Positions 16,929-26,542 of a DNA stretch of 64,000 nt are shown piece by piece (position 1 is the first letter of the stretch; each line of letters starts with the position of its first letter). Source of the DNA: Celeribacter litoreus (GTDB taxonomy: Bacteria; Pseudomonadota; Alphaproteobacteria; Rhodobacterales; Rhodobacteraceae). The stretch is from positions 984,087 to 1,048,086 of the forward strand of contig NZ_JAIUFY010000005.1 in NCBI RefSeq assembly GCF_020165855.1. Reading direction: 5' to 3'. The notes beneath the pieces were generated by a model. The model searched no databases and was not told the origin of the DNA. It worked only from the letters and a program-made list of their open reading frames with translations. The position numbers and the translations under genes were made by a program.

Positions 16929-18422
16929 ATGGCCCAGACCTTGCCCACAATCCTACTGGTTGATGACGAAGAACATTCGCTCTCCGCGATGCGGATGGCG
17001 CTTGAGGACGACTTCGACTGTTTGACCGCGAAAGGCGCGGACGAGGCGCGGGCCTTCATGGAGGAGCATGACGTTCAGGTCGTGTTCTGCGATCAGCGGA
17101 TGCCCGGCAAAACCGGTGTCGAGTTCCTCTCCGAGGTGCGCGCGACATGGCCGGACACGGTGCGGATCATCATCACGGGCTATACGGAAACCACGGACAT
17201 GATCGACGCGATCAACGAGGCGGGGATTTACCAGTTCCTGACAAAGCCTTGGCATCCCGATCAGCTCATGATGGCCGCCAAAAACGCCGTCGATCTGTTC
17301 CGTCTGACCCGCGATCACGACCGTATGTCTCTGGAAATGCGGTATCTTTCCAAATCTGTCGAGGTGAAGCTCGAGGCCCAGCGGAAAGCCCTTCGTGAGG
17401 GGATGGGATTCGAGAGCGTGCTGCGCTCTGCCAATTCTCCGATGAACGCGGTGATCGAACAGGCGCGCCAGTTTGCGACCTTCGATGTACCGGTGATCCT
17501 GTCGGGTGAGGCTGGGACAGGAAAGCGGACGCTCGCGCGGGCGATGCATTATGCGTCACTGCGCTCGGATAAACCGTTTTTCGAGTTCGACTGCACGGCC
17601 GTGGATGACGACATTCTGGAGATGGAACTCTTCGGTGCGCGGCGCGGGGCGAACACGGGTCTGCCGACGAACAAGGCGGGTCTGTTTCAGAAAGCCGATC
17701 GCGGGACGCTCTATCTATCGGGGATCGAGGCGCTCTCTCCGCGTCTGCAACTGCTTCTTCTGCGGGCCGCCCGCGATGGCGCGTTCCGTCCTTTGGGTGG
17801 CCACGAAATGATGCGCTCCAACGTGCGCCTTTTGATAGGGACCCACCGCGATCTGCGACTGGAGGTCTCGGAAGGTCGGTTCAACCCAGAGACCTATTAC
17901 TCGCTCGCCCGCACAACACTTTGCGTGCCGCCGTTGCGGGAGCGTCGTGAAGACATCGGCATTTTGGCCCAGACCTATCTCTTTGAAGCGGCGGAAGAGC
18001 ACGGGAAACCTGTGAAGGGGCTCTCGGACGATGCCCTCCAGTTCCTCTCCGATTACGACTGGCCGGGCAATATGCGCGAGCTTGAGAACGAAGTCGTGCG
18101 GATGCTGATTTTCTCGCAGGACGCGCTGCTTGGGCCGGAACTCATTTCCCGCCACATCCTTCAGGCCACACCGGAAAAACGCGGCGTGAGCGAGACGGCG
18201 GTGGATCAAGTGCTCATCGGCACAGGCACGCTCAAGGATCGGGTGGAGCAAATCGAAATGCGCATCTTGCGCGAGACGCTCACCCGCCTGAAATGGAACA
18301 AGAGCCGCGCGGCCAACGAACTTGGGCTGTCCCGTGTGGGGCTGCGGGCGAAAATTGAACGCTATGGACTGATTGAGCCCGCACGCTCCGGTGTTCGCAG
18401 CCAATCTGACGAGGAGGAATAA
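16929..18422 (+). CDS. hupR: HupR, NtrC-family regulator of hupSL with degenerate AAA+ domain
   Basis: Response regulator controlling hydrogenase transcription. The ATG at 16929 gives 497 residues; an in-frame GTG at 16917 overlapping hypB is possible. The receiver domain (1-125) has D55 as phosphoacceptor. The AAA+ domain keeps a Walker A-like [10 protein letters not shown], but the sigma-54 contact loop GAFTGA is changed to GANTGL. The Walker B equivalent reads GTLYLSGIE instead of GTLFLDEI, so the catalytic acidic pair is gone. A Fis-type helix-turn-helix ends the protein ([18 protein letters not shown]). This fits what is known of R. capsulatus HupR, which works with the sigma-70 holoenzyme and is active when not phosphorylated. 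Confidence 0.94.
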   Translation: MAQTLPTILLVDDEEHSLSAMRMALEDDFDCLTAKGADEARAFMEEHDVQVVFCDQRMPGKTGVEFLSEVRATWPDTVRIIITGYTETTDMIDAINEAGIYQFLTKPWHPDQLMMAAKNAVDLFRLTRDHDRMSLEMRYLSKSVEVKLEAQRKALREGMGFESVLRSANSPMNAVIEQARQFATFDVPVILSGEAGTGKRTLARAMHYASLRSDKPFFEFDCTAVDDDILEMELFGARRGANTGLPTNKAGLFQKADRGTLYLSGIEALSPRLQLLLLRAARDGAFRPLGGHEMMRSNVRLLIGTHRDLRLEVSEGRFNPETYYSLARTTLCVPPLRERREDIGILAQTYLFEAAEEHGKPVKGLSDDALQFLSDYDWPGNMRELENEVVRMLIFSQDALLGPELISRHILQATPEKRGVSETAVDQVLIGTGTLKDRVEQIEMRILRETLTRLKWNKSRAANELGLSRVGLRAKIERYGLIEPARSGVRSQSDEEE

Positions 18423-18424
18423 TC

Positions 18425-18727
18425 ATGTGTCTCGGAATTCCCGGACAGATTGTCGAGATCACGGACGAGAGCCGCATGATGGCCTTGGCCGATGTCTCCG
18501 GTGTCAAACGTGAGGTGTCGGTGGCCCCTGTGCTGACCGGTTCGATTGAGGAGCTCATTGGCAAATGGGCGCTGATCCATGTCGGATTTGCTATGGCGAT
18601 CATTGATGAGGAGGAGGCCGCTGCGACGCTCGAAGCGCTCCATGATCTCGGCGAGGCGCAAGAAGCGCTTGAGGCGATGGCGGAAGGCGACAAAGCCCTC
18701 GCGCAAGGCACGGAGGAGCGGGCATGA
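18425..18727 (+). CDS. hypC: HypC, chaperone for Fe(CN)2CO assembly
   Basis: 100-residue HypC starting MCLGIPGQIV, with the essential Cys2. It works with HypD as the scaffold on which the iron receives CN and CO, then transfers it to the large subunit precursor. It begins two bases after hupR behind GAGGAGG, and its stop overlaps hypD by four bases. The C terminus is an acidic Ala/Glu-rich helix, a little longer than in E. coli HypC. HupF upstream is its paralogue, dedicated to HupL. Confidence 0.94.
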   Translation: MCLGIPGQIVEITDESRMMALADVSGVKREVSVAPVLTGSIEELIGKWALIHVGFAMAIIDEEEAAATLEALHDLGEAQEALEAMAEGDKALAQGTEERA

Positions 18728-19866
18728 AATACGCAGAAGAATTCCGCGACCCGAAGGCCGCCAAAGCGCTCCTCGCGAAAATCGCAGAGACCTGCGACGC
18801 GATTGGTGCGACGAAGGAAAAGCCGGTCTACATCATGGAGATTTGTGGCGGTCATACCCACGCGATCTTCCGCTATGGCCTTGATAAGCTGACCCATCCG
18901 GGTGTCGAATTTATCCATGGACCGGGCTGTCCGGTGTGTGTGCTTCCAATGGCACGCGTGGACGAATGCGTTGAGATTGCGGAACGGCGTGACGTAATCT
19001 TCACGACCTTCGGCGACGCGATGCGCGTGCCGGGGCAGAAGAAATCCCTGATGCAAGCCAAGGCCGACGGCGCGGACATTCGCATGGTCTACAGCCCACT
19101 TGATGCGCTCGAACTCGCCCGTCGCAATCCGGACCGCGAGGTGGTGTTCTTCGGCCTCGGGTTTGAAACGACAACGCCCTCCACCGCTCTCTCGATTCAG
19201 CAGGCGTCGCGCGAAGGGCTCACCAACTTCACCGTGTTCTGCAACCACATCACCGTCCCGCCGCCCATCAAGGCGCTCTTGGATGATCCCTATATGATGC
19301 TTGACGGCTTTGTCGGGCCGGGACATGTGTCCATGGTTATCGGCACGCATCCATATGATTTCATTGCGGAAGACTACGGAAAGCCGATTGTCGTCGCGGG
19401 GTTCGAGCCGCTTGATCTGCTCCAATCCGTTCTCATGGTCCTCACCCAGATCAAAGAGGGCCGTGCGGAGGTCGAGAACCAGTATTCCCGCGTTGTGCCG
19501 GAGCACGGCAATCCGGTCTCCGTTGCCGCGATTGAAGATGTCTATGAGATGCGCCCGTCGTTTGAGTGGCGCGGTCTTGGCGAGATCGACAAATCGGGTC
19601 TGCGCATTCGAGAGAAATACCGCGCCTATGATGCCGAAGAGAAATTCGGGATCGGCTATGCGGCAGGCGAGCGCAGTGTGCAGGAGCCGGAGGGCTGCGA
19701 ATGTGGTGCCGTGATGACTGGCCGCATGAAGCCGACGCAATGTCCGCAATTTGGCAAGGGCTGCACGCCCGAGATGCCGCTCGGTGCTCTGATGGTGAGT
19801 TCCGAAGGCGCCTGCGCGGCCTATTATCAATACGGTGGTGCCCGCGCAGCCGAGCCCGCCGAATAA
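18724..19866 (+). CDS. hypD: HypD, Fe-S scaffold for the Fe(CN)2CO unit
   Basis: 380-residue Fe-S protein that holds iron between itself and HypC while ligands are added. Signature motifs: MEICGGHTHAIFRYG (Cys near 40), FIHGPGCPVCVLP near 65-75, FGLGFETTTPSTA near 140, and a C-terminal cluster of cysteines (CECGAVMTGRMKPTQCPQFGKGC region, 325-350) that bind the [4Fe-4S] cluster. It starts inside the hypC stop (ATGA). A 28-base spacer separates it from hypE. Confidence 0.95.
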   Translation: MKYAEEFRDPKAAKALLAKIAETCDAIGATKEKPVYIMEICGGHTHAIFRYGLDKLTHPGVEFIHGPGCPVCVLPMARVDECVEIAERRDVIFTTFGDAMRVPGQKKSLMQAKADGADIRMVYSPLDALELARRNPDREVVFFGLGFETTTPSTALSIQQASREGLTNFTVFCNHITVPPPIKALLDDPYMMLDGFVGPGHVSMVIGTHPYDFIAEDYGKPIVVAGFEPLDLLQSVLMVLTQIKEGRAEVENQYSRVVPEHGNPVSVAAIEDVYEMRPSFEWRGLGEIDKSGLRIREKYRAYDAEEKFGIGYAAGERSVQEPEGCECGAVMTGRMKPTQCPQFGKGCTPEMPLGALMVSSEGACAAYYQYGGARAAEPAE

Positions 19867-19894
19867 GCATTCCATAATTAGAAAGGCCAGAGAA

Positions 19895-20920
19895 ATGGCA
19901 CTCAGAGGCGACAAAGTCACGCTGGCACATGGTGGCGGCGGCAAGGCAATGCGGGATTTGATCGAGGAAGTGTTCACCGCCGTGTTCGAACCCGACAGCA
20001 TGGAAGATCAGGCGCGCCTAATGTCTGACGCGCTCCAAGAACCGGGCGCGCAGCTTGCCTTTACGACGGATAGCTTTGTGGTCGAGCCGGTCGAATTTCC
20101 GGGCGGAGATATTGGCAAGATTGCCGTCTGTGGAACGGTCAATGATCTGGCCGTGGGCGGTGCGACGCCTCTGTGGTTGTCGGCGGCGTTCATCATCGAA
20201 GAAGGCACAGAGATCGCGCTGTTGAAACGTGTCGTCGCCTCAATGAAGGCGGAGGCCGAGAAAGCGGGCGTGCGCATTGTGACGGGTGACACGAAGGTCG
20301 TCGAACGCGGCTCTGCGGATACCGTCTTTGTCACAACTTCCGGCGTCGGTGTGATCCCTGCGGGACGGAACCTGCGGGCGGAGGCGGTCCAAGAGGGCGA
20401 CGTCGCCATCGTGAACGGGGTGTTGGGCGACCATGGGGCGACTATCCTCGCGGCGCGCGGGGACATGGCGCTGAGCGCTGATCTCCAATCCGACTGTGCG
20501 GGTCTCGGGCATCTGATGGCCGCCGTCGCGGAGGCCTGCCCGAACCTGCGGTGCGCGCGCGACGCGACGCGGGGCGGCGTGGCGTCTTGTTTGAATGAGA
20601 TCGCAGAGGCGGCAGGTGTTGCCATTGAACTCGATGAAGACGCACTCCCGCTTCGGACCGAAGTGAAAGGGATGTGCGAAATCCTCGGGCTTGATCCGCT
20701 TTACCTCGCCAACGAAGGGCGTCTCGTTCTCTTCGTCCCTGCGGACGAGGCGGACGCCGCGCTTGCTGCCATGCGGACGGTGCCGGAGGGTGAGGGGGCT
20801 GTGATCATCGGCAAGGCAAAACCTGCAGGGCCGGGGCCGAAGGTGACCATGCGCACGCTCTTTGGTGGTGCGCGGATTGTCGATATGCTCGTCGGTGAAC
20901 AGTTGCCCCGCATTTGCTAA
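19895..20920 (+). CDS. hypE: HypE, cyanide-ligand synthesis dehydratase
   Basis: 341-residue PurM-like enzyme that receives the carbamoyl group from HypF on its C-terminal Cys and dehydrates it with ATP to thiocyanate, the CN donor for HypCD. The glycine-rich N terminus (LAHGGGGKAMRDLI), the ATP-binding region (GGDIGKIAVCGTVNDLAVGGA) and the strict C-terminal tetrapeptide PRIC are all present. The ATG at 19895 is preferred, since homologues begin close to this point; the 20 upstream in-frame codons contain no family sequence. It is the last gene of the hydrogenase locus in this order. Confidence 0.95.
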   Translation: MALRGDKVTLAHGGGGKAMRDLIEEVFTAVFEPDSMEDQARLMSDALQEPGAQLAFTTDSFVVEPVEFPGGDIGKIAVCGTVNDLAVGGATPLWLSAAFIIEEGTEIALLKRVVASMKAEAEKAGVRIVTGDTKVVERGSADTVFVTTSGVGVIPAGRNLRAEAVQEGDVAIVNGVLGDHGATILAARGDMALSADLQSDCAGLGHLMAAVAEACPNLRCARDATRGGVASCLNEIAEAAGVAIELDEDALPLRTEVKGMCEILGLDPLYLANEGRLVLFVPADEADAALAAMRTVPEGEGAVIIGKAKPAGPGPKVTMRTLFGGARIVDMLVGEQLPRIC

Positions 20921-20966
20921 GTTGTGATAGTCCCGTCAAAACAGAGAACGGTTTGAGGGATTTATC

Positions 20967-21638
20967 ATGCAGGGCTGGCTCGGATTTCTGATCGCATTCA
21001 TCGCGTTTTTCGCGACACATGCCATCCCAGTGCGACCGCCGGTGAAAGCGCGTCTCGTGGCGCTCATCGGGGCGCGCGGCTTCTCAATTGCTTACTCCCT
21101 CTTATCCCTCGCTGTGCTCATCTGGCTTCTTATGGCGGCTGGACGCGCGCCGTTTGTGCCTCTTTGGGGCAAGCCGCTGTGGATCAATCACCTCGTTATG
21201 ACGCTCATGTTGCCCGCCTGTCTCCTTCTGGCATTTGCCATCGGGCGGCCCAACCCGTTCTCTTTCGGCGGCGGGAAGAGTGAGGCCTATGTGCCTGAAA
21301 AACCGGGCCTTATCCGGTGGGTGCGTCATCCTCTGTTGGTAGTCTTGCTGATCTGGTCTAGCACGCATGTGATTGCGAATGGCGATCTGGCGCATGTCCT
21401 TGTGTTCGGGTCATTCGCAATTTTCTCCGTCTTCGGGATGCGGATGATCGACCGGCGCAAGCGTCGGCAGATGGGCGCGCGACATGACGACTTACGCATT
21501 GCGACACGGTCCGCCCCTCTCTTCACGACCCAAGCAACGCCGTCAGGACTCATCATACGCGGGCTTCTAGGAGTCGCACTCTACGGGGTTTTGCTCTTTG
21601 CACACGGGCCAGTCATCGGGATCAGCCCCTTGCCGTGA
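20967..21638 (+). CDS. NnrU-family integral membrane protein
   Basis: 223-residue membrane protein with about six helices (3-20, 38-58, 72-92, 115-132, 138-155 and 195-213). The helix content, the AFFATHAIPVRPP start region and the ARGFSIAYSLLSL motif fit the NnrU/MAPEG-like family. NnrU was named for a role near nitric-oxide reductase and denitrification genes. PF07298 members also occur elsewhere, and the biochemical function is unclear. No denitrification gene is in this window. It lies 46 bases after hypE behind GAGGGA and may be transcribed with it. Confidence 0.75.
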   Translation: MQGWLGFLIAFIAFFATHAIPVRPPVKARLVALIGARGFSIAYSLLSLAVLIWLLMAAGRAPFVPLWGKPLWINHLVMTLMLPACLLLAFAIGRPNPFSFGGGKSEAYVPEKPGLIRWVRHPLLVVLLIWSSTHVIANGDLAHVLVFGSFAIFSVFGMRMIDRRKRRQMGARHDDLRIATRSAPLFTTQATPSGLIIRGLLGVALYGVLLFAHGPVIGISPLP

Positions 21639-21643
21639 GCGCC

Positions 21644-21729
21644 CAGGCAGCTATCTGACTAACCTGCCTGAATTAAGTGCAATTCGGCAGAGATAGGTAG
21701 ATCGGTGTGACGAATGCTGCCAAGCAGCA
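21644..21729 (+). promoter_or_regulatory. glgP leader with competing hairpins
   Basis: CAGGCAG (21644-21650) can pair with CTGCCTG (21664-21670). Part of the second arm can instead pair downstream: CTGCC-t-GAATT (21664-21674) with AATTCGGCAG (21681-21690), one T bulged. A third hairpin, TGCTGC-caa-GCAGCA (21715-21729), follows. The first two are mutually exclusive. They could be an attenuator, a terminator for nnrU without a T run, or overlapping protein sites. The 212-base gap should also hold the glg promoter, which I cannot place firmly. Confidence 0.35.
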
Positions 21730-21850
21730 AGAAAAATTAACGCGCTGTCTTGCTATGTATTTTGAATGTGACTTAGCGTCGCTAAAGAGCTTGACGAGAT
21801 ACTGCGCGAATGTGCGCGTGGGATCTCCAATTCACATAAGAAGGTGACCC

Positions 21851-24235
21851 ATGGCTTCGACCTCTTCCCCGAATTTCCGCGACGCCCTGCTTCGGCATTT
21901 GACCTACACCATGGGTAAGGACCCCGAGCACGCGCAGTTTTTCGATTGGCGTATGGCGCTGAGCCACGCCATCCGTGACCGGATCGTGGACACGTGGGTC
22001 TCCTCAACGCGCAAGACGTATCAGCAGGACGGCAAGCGGGTTTACTACCTCTCCATGGAGTTCCTGATCGGGCGCTTGCTTGAAGACGGTATTGTGAACC
22101 TCGAACTGGTGGATGAGGTCAAAGAGGCTCTCACGAGCTTCGGCATGGATTATCGCACCATTCTGGACGACGAACCCGACGCCGCGCTCGGCAATGGCGG
22201 CTTGGGCCGTCTGGCGGCTTGCTTCCTCGACAGTCTTTCCACCATCGGGTGTCCAGCCATGGGCTATGGCATCCGCTATGAGAACGGTCTCTTCAAACAG
22301 AGCTTTGTCGATGGCCGTCAGGTCGAGAGCCCGGAGACATGGCTCCAAGAACCGCATCCGTGGGAATTCGAACGTCCCGAAGTGCTGCTGCGCATCGGGT
22401 TCGGCGGTGAAGTGAATTACGAGAACGGCAAGACCCTCTGGCGCCCGTCGGAGATGATCGAGGCCGAAGCCTTCGATACCCCGATCTGCGGCTGGCAGGG
22501 CAAATGGGCCAACACCCTGCGCCTCTGGGCCGGTCGTGCTGTTGATCCGTTTGACCTCGGGCTGTTCAACTCCGGTGACTTTGCCGCCGCTGCGGAGCAC
22601 GAAGCCCTCGCGCGGACGATCTCCCGTGTGCTTTATCCCGAGGACAGCAACGAGGCCGGTAAAGAGCTGCGCCTCAAGCAGGAGTATTTCTTCTCCGCAG
22701 CCTCCATCCGCGACATTCTCCGCCGCTTTGAGAGCGCGCATGACGATCTGCGTGAACTGCCGAACAAGATTGCCATTCAGCTCAACGACACGCACCCCGC
22801 GATTGCAGGGCCGGAACTTCTTCGCATCCTGCACGATGAGCGCGGGTTCTCCTTTGAGGAGGCGCTGGAAATCACACATGGCTGCCTGAACTACACCAAC
22901 CACACGCTTCTGCCGGAGGCGCTTGAGCGTTGGGACGAGCGTCTCATGGGCCGTCTTCTGCCGCGTCACCTCCAGATCATCGACCGGATTGACGACGCGC
23001 ACGCCAAGGCCAATCCGTCCCGCACCCTTTCGGCGCGTTCTGACGGGCAGGTCAAGATGGGGGAACTGTCCTTCATCGTCGCCAACAAGGTAAACGGGGT
23101 GTCCGCGCTCCACACTGATCTGATGAAGCAGACTGTGTTTAAAGAACTGCACGAGTTGCACCCCGACCGCATCGTGAACCAGACGAACGGCGTCACGCCG
23201 CGCCGTTGGGTCCATAGCTGTAACCCCGCTCTGTCCTCTCTCATCACCGAGAGCATCGGGGACGAGTGGGTCGCGGATCTCGAACAGCTCAGAAAGCTCG
23301 AAGGGGTGATTGACGACAAAGGCTGGCTCGACCGCTTTATGCAGGTCAAGCAGAACAACAAGCAGGCCCTTGTGGATTACGTCGCCAAGTCGCACGGTGT
23401 CGTTTTGAACCCGAACGCGATGTTCGACGTCCAGATCAAGCGGATGCACGAATACAAGCGTCAGCACCTCAATATCCTTGAAACCATCGCCCATTGGCAG
23501 GAGATCAAGGATAACCCGCATGCCGATTGGGTGCCGCGCGTCAAAATCTTCGCGGGGAAAGCGGCGCAGGGCTATTACTTCGCCAAAGATATCATCCGAC
23601 TGATCAACGACGTTTCGAAGGTGGTGAACGCGGATGTGGAGACGCGCGATGCGCTTCAGGTGATCTTCTTGCCGAACTACAATGTGAGCCTCGCAGAACG
23701 TCTCATTCCGGCGTCCGATCTGAGTGAACAGATTTCGACCGCTGGTAAAGAAGCGTCTGGCACGGGCAACATGAAATTCGCGCTCAACGGCGCGCTGACG
23801 GTCGGCACGCTCGACGGGGCCAACGTCGAAATTCGCGAGCAAGTCGGGGAAGAGAACTTCTTCCTCTTCGGCTTGTTGGCGGACGAAGTCATGCAGCGCC
23901 GGATGATCCACGACCATGCGCAACAGGCGATTGATGCCGATCCGCGTCTGGGCCGTGCACTCGCCGCATTGCGCGATGGAACCTTCACTCCGGAGGAGCC
24001 GGGACGCTACAATCACATCGCGGATAACCTCACTTGGTCGGACTATTTCCTCGTCTGTTCGGACTTCTCCGACTACTGGCGTGCGCAGCGCGAAGTTGAC
24101 AAAGCGTATAAGATTAAGCCGAAATGGAGCAAGATGGCTGCTCTGAATACGGCGCGCTCAGGCTGGTTCTCCTCTGACAGGACAATCCGCGGCTACATGT
24201 GCGATATTTGGGGGGCAGAGAGTCTGCTTGCCTAG
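21851..24235 (+). CDS. glgP: Glycogen phosphorylase
   Basis: Releases glucose-1-phosphate from glycogen chain ends with phosphate and pyridoxal phosphate; 794 residues, the usual bacterial length. Family landmarks include YYLSMEFLIGRLL near 60-72, ALGNGGLGRLAACFLDS near 112-128, and the PLP lysine in EASGTGNMKFALNGALTVG near 635-650. Pairing of a breakdown enzyme with the synthesis genes glgBCA in one operon is common in this class. The start has an AGAAGGTGA site. It heads the operon, 65 bases before glgB. Confidence 0.96.
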   Translation: MASTSSPNFRDALLRHLTYTMGKDPEHAQFFDWRMALSHAIRDRIVDTWVSSTRKTYQQDGKRVYYLSMEFLIGRLLEDGIVNLELVDEVKEALTSFGMDYRTILDDEPDAALGNGGLGRLAACFLDSLSTIGCPAMGYGIRYENGLFKQSFVDGRQVESPETWLQEPHPWEFERPEVLLRIGFGGEVNYENGKTLWRPSEMIEAEAFDTPICGWQGKWANTLRLWAGRAVDPFDLGLFNSGDFAAAAEHEALARTISRVLYPEDSNEAGKELRLKQEYFFSAASIRDILRRFESAHDDLRELPNKIAIQLNDTHPAIAGPELLRILHDERGFSFEEALEITHGCLNYTNHTLLPEALERWDERLMGRLLPRHLQIIDRIDDAHAKANPSRTLSARSDGQVKMGELSFIVANKVNGVSALHTDLMKQTVFKELHELHPDRIVNQTNGVTPRRWVHSCNPALSSLITESIGDEWVADLEQLRKLEGVIDDKGWLDRFMQVKQNNKQALVDYVAKSHGVVLNPNAMFDVQIKRMHEYKRQHLNILETIAHWQEIKDNPHADWVPRVKIFAGKAAQGYYFAKDIIRLINDVSKVVNADVETRDALQVIFLPNYNVSLAERLIPASDLSEQISTAGKEASGTGNMKFALNGALTVGTLDGANVEIREQVGEENFFLFGLLADEVMQRRMIHDHAQQAIDADPRLGRALAALRDGTFTPEEPGRYNHIADNLTWSDYFLVCSDFSDYWRAQREVDKAYKIKPKWSKMAALNTARSGWFSSDRTIRGYMCDIWGAESLLA

Positions 24236-24299
24236 TTTTCGCAGGATTGATCGGTTTGGCGAATCTCCTAAGGTGGCAGAGAATAAAGGGAATTTTTTG

Positions 24300-26483
24300 A
24301 TGGCCTCGCCAACCGCCCAAGACTTCGCGGACCCAATAACTTTAGCTCACATCTGCGAAGGAACGTATGACGATCCCTTCGCAGTGCTCGGACCGCACAA
24401 AATCGGACGGGTGCGCTACGTCACCTATTTCGACCCCGGCGCCGAGACAATCACGGCGCTGGCGGCGGGCAAGGAATACCCCCTCGCGCCCGTCGACGGG
24501 TATAAAGGCCTTTTCCACGGAAAGGTTTCCGGCGCAAAACCCTATGTGATCCGCGGGAAGTTCGGGGGCGATATCTGGCAGGTTGAAGATGCCTACAGGT
24601 TCGGTCCCGTTCTCGGTGATCTCGATGAATACTTGCTCGGCGAGGGCTCTCACCGCGAGTTGTGGAAAGCCCTCGGCGCGCATGTCATTGAGCACGAAGG
24701 CGTCAAAGGCACGCACTTCGCGGTCTGGGCACCGAATGCCCGTCGCGTCTCTGTCGTTGGCGACTTCAACGCGTGGGACGGTCGTCGCCATGTGATGCGC
24801 AGACGCGGGGCGACGGGAGTCTGGGAAATCTTCATGCCGGACCTCGGGGACGGCACGATCTACAAATACGAAATTCTCGGTGCCTACGGTGAGGCGGCGC
24901 TCAAGGCCGACCCCGTTGGCTTCGGTGCGCAGCATCCGCCGGAAACGGCCTCGGTCGTGCGCGATATCTCCGGCTATGGCTGGTCCGATGACGCGTGGAT
25001 GTCGACCCGTGAGGCCGTCCAGAAGCGTGACAAGCCGATCTCGATCTACGAGGTGCAGCTCGGGTCTTGGCGGCGCAAGGAGGGCGGGCGTCCGATTTCC
25101 TACAAGGAAGCCGCTGTTGAGCTGGTGAATTATGCCAAAGACATGGGATTTACTCACATCGAACTGATGCCGGTGTCCGAATATCCCTATGACGGCTCTT
25201 GGGGCTATCAACCGGTGGGTATGTTCGCCCCGACGATCCGTTTCGGTCCTCCGCATGAATTCCGCGATCTTGTGGAGTCCGCACATGAGGCAGGTCTCGG
25301 GATTTTGCTCGACTGGGTGCCGGGACACTTCCCGACAGATAGCCATGGTCTCGCGAAATTCGACGGCACGGCGCTCTATGAGCACGCCGACCCGCGCGAA
25401 GGGTTCCATCAGGACTGGAACACGCTCATTTACAACTACGGGCGGCACGAGGTGTCCAATTACCTGACCTCCAACGCGCTTTACTGGTTCAAGGAATACC
25501 ACATCGACGGTCTGCGCGTGGATGCGGTCGCGTCGATGATTTACCGCGACTATTCGCGCAAGGACGGGGAATGGATCCCCAACTCCCGCGGCGGACGCGA
25601 GAATTTCGAAGCCATCGGCATGCTCCAGACGATGAACACCCTCGTTTACGGCGAGGTCGAGGGCGCGATGACGGCGGCTGAGGAAAGCACGGCATTTGCA
25701 GGCGTGTCCGCGCCGGTTGATACGGGCGGCCTAGGCTTCGGGTTCAAATGGAACATGGGGTGGATGAACGACACGCTCGACTACATGTCGCGCGAACCCG
25801 TCCACCGCAAATACCATCACCATCAAATGACCTTTGGCCTCCACTACGCCTTTTCTGAGAACTTCATCCTGCCGATCAGCCACGATGAAGTGGTGCATGG
25901 CAAAGGCTCCATGCTCACCAAAATGCCGGGCAATGAGTGGGAGAAATTCGCCAACCTGCGGGCCTATTACGGGTTCATGTGGGCGCATCCGGGCAAGAAG
26001 CTTTTGTTCATGGGGCAGGAGTTTGGCCAATGGCATGAGTGGAATTACGAGTCGGAGATCGACTGGGCCTGCCTCGGTTATCACATGCACAGCGGGGTTC
26101 AGAACCTCGTTCGCGACCTCAACCATCTCTATACCTCAACGCCGTCTCTTTATGAGAAAGACTGCGAGGAAGATGGCTTCCAGTGGATTGAGGCGAATGA
26201 CTCCGAGAACTCGATCTATGCCTGGGTCCGCCGAGGCGGAGCTGGACAGCCGGAGGTCGTCGTCGTGTGTAATTTCACGCCTGTTGAACGCACCGGCTAC
26301 AAACTCGGTCTGCCGTCCACCGGCACGTGGATCGAAGCACTCAATACCGACGCCGAGATTTATGGCGGCGGCGGGCGTGGAAATATGGGGAAAATCATCG
26401 CGGAAGACGGAAGTTGGCAAGGGCAGGGGGCCTTCGCAACTTTGACGCTTCCACCACTAAGCACGCTGATTTTTGTCAAGTAA
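24300..26483 (+). CDS. glgB: 1,4-alpha-glucan branching enzyme
   Basis: Creates alpha-1,6 branches in glycogen; 727 residues from the ATG at 24300. The frame is open 24 codons further upstream, but that stretch lacks family sequence. There is an N-terminal carbohydrate-binding (CBM48-like) part (10-230) and a GH13 barrel (about 240-600). The catalytic Asp is in GLRVDAVASMIY, the acid/base Glu in TAAEESTAFAGVS, and the transition-state Asp in ISHDEVVHGKGSM; a beta-sandwich domain ends the protein. The conserved MGQEFGQWHEWN is also present. Confidence 0.95.
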   Translation: MASPTAQDFADPITLAHICEGTYDDPFAVLGPHKIGRVRYVTYFDPGAETITALAAGKEYPLAPVDGYKGLFHGKVSGAKPYVIRGKFGGDIWQVEDAYRFGPVLGDLDEYLLGEGSHRELWKALGAHVIEHEGVKGTHFAVWAPNARRVSVVGDFNAWDGRRHVMRRRGATGVWEIFMPDLGDGTIYKYEILGAYGEAALKADPVGFGAQHPPETASVVRDISGYGWSDDAWMSTREAVQKRDKPISIYEVQLGSWRRKEGGRPISYKEAAVELVNYAKDMGFTHIELMPVSEYPYDGSWGYQPVGMFAPTIRFGPPHEFRDLVESAHEAGLGILLDWVPGHFPTDSHGLAKFDGTALYEHADPREGFHQDWNTLIYNYGRHEVSNYLTSNALYWFKEYHIDGLRVDAVASMIYRDYSRKDGEWIPNSRGGRENFEAIGMLQTMNTLVYGEVEGAMTAAEESTAFAGVSAPVDTGGLGFGFKWNMGWMNDTLDYMSREPVHRKYHHHQMTFGLHYAFSENFILPISHDEVVHGKGSMLTKMPGNEWEKFANLRAYYGFMWAHPGKKLLFMGQEFGQWHEWNYESEIDWACLGYHMHSGVQNLVRDLNHLYTSTPSLYEKDCEEDGFQWIEANDSENSIYAWVRRGGAGQPEVVVVCNFTPVERTGYKLGLPSTGTWIEALNTDAEIYGGGGRGNMGKIIAEDGSWQGQGAFATLTLPPLSTLIFVK

Positions 26484-26499
26484 ACAGCGTGACGGGAAA

Positions 26500-26519
26500 A
26501 CCGGTCTCTCGAAACCGGT
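26500..26519 (+). other. Hairpin between glgB and glgC
   Basis: ACCGGT at 26500-26505 and again at 26514-26519 can form a six-pair stem with an eight-base loop in the 59-base spacer, before the glgC ribosome site GGAGAAGGA. There is no T run. A role in mRNA stability is possible but unproven. Confidence 0.3.
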
Positions 26520-26542
26520 CACTTGGGGAGAAGGAATAGAAA

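Noticed and set aside
22004-24016. Long minus-strand frame opposite glgP; similar ones opposite glgX and malQ (29448-30755, 31162-33210)
   Set aside because: Same codon-bias shadow; no ribosome site, no motif, and they oppose well-supported genes.
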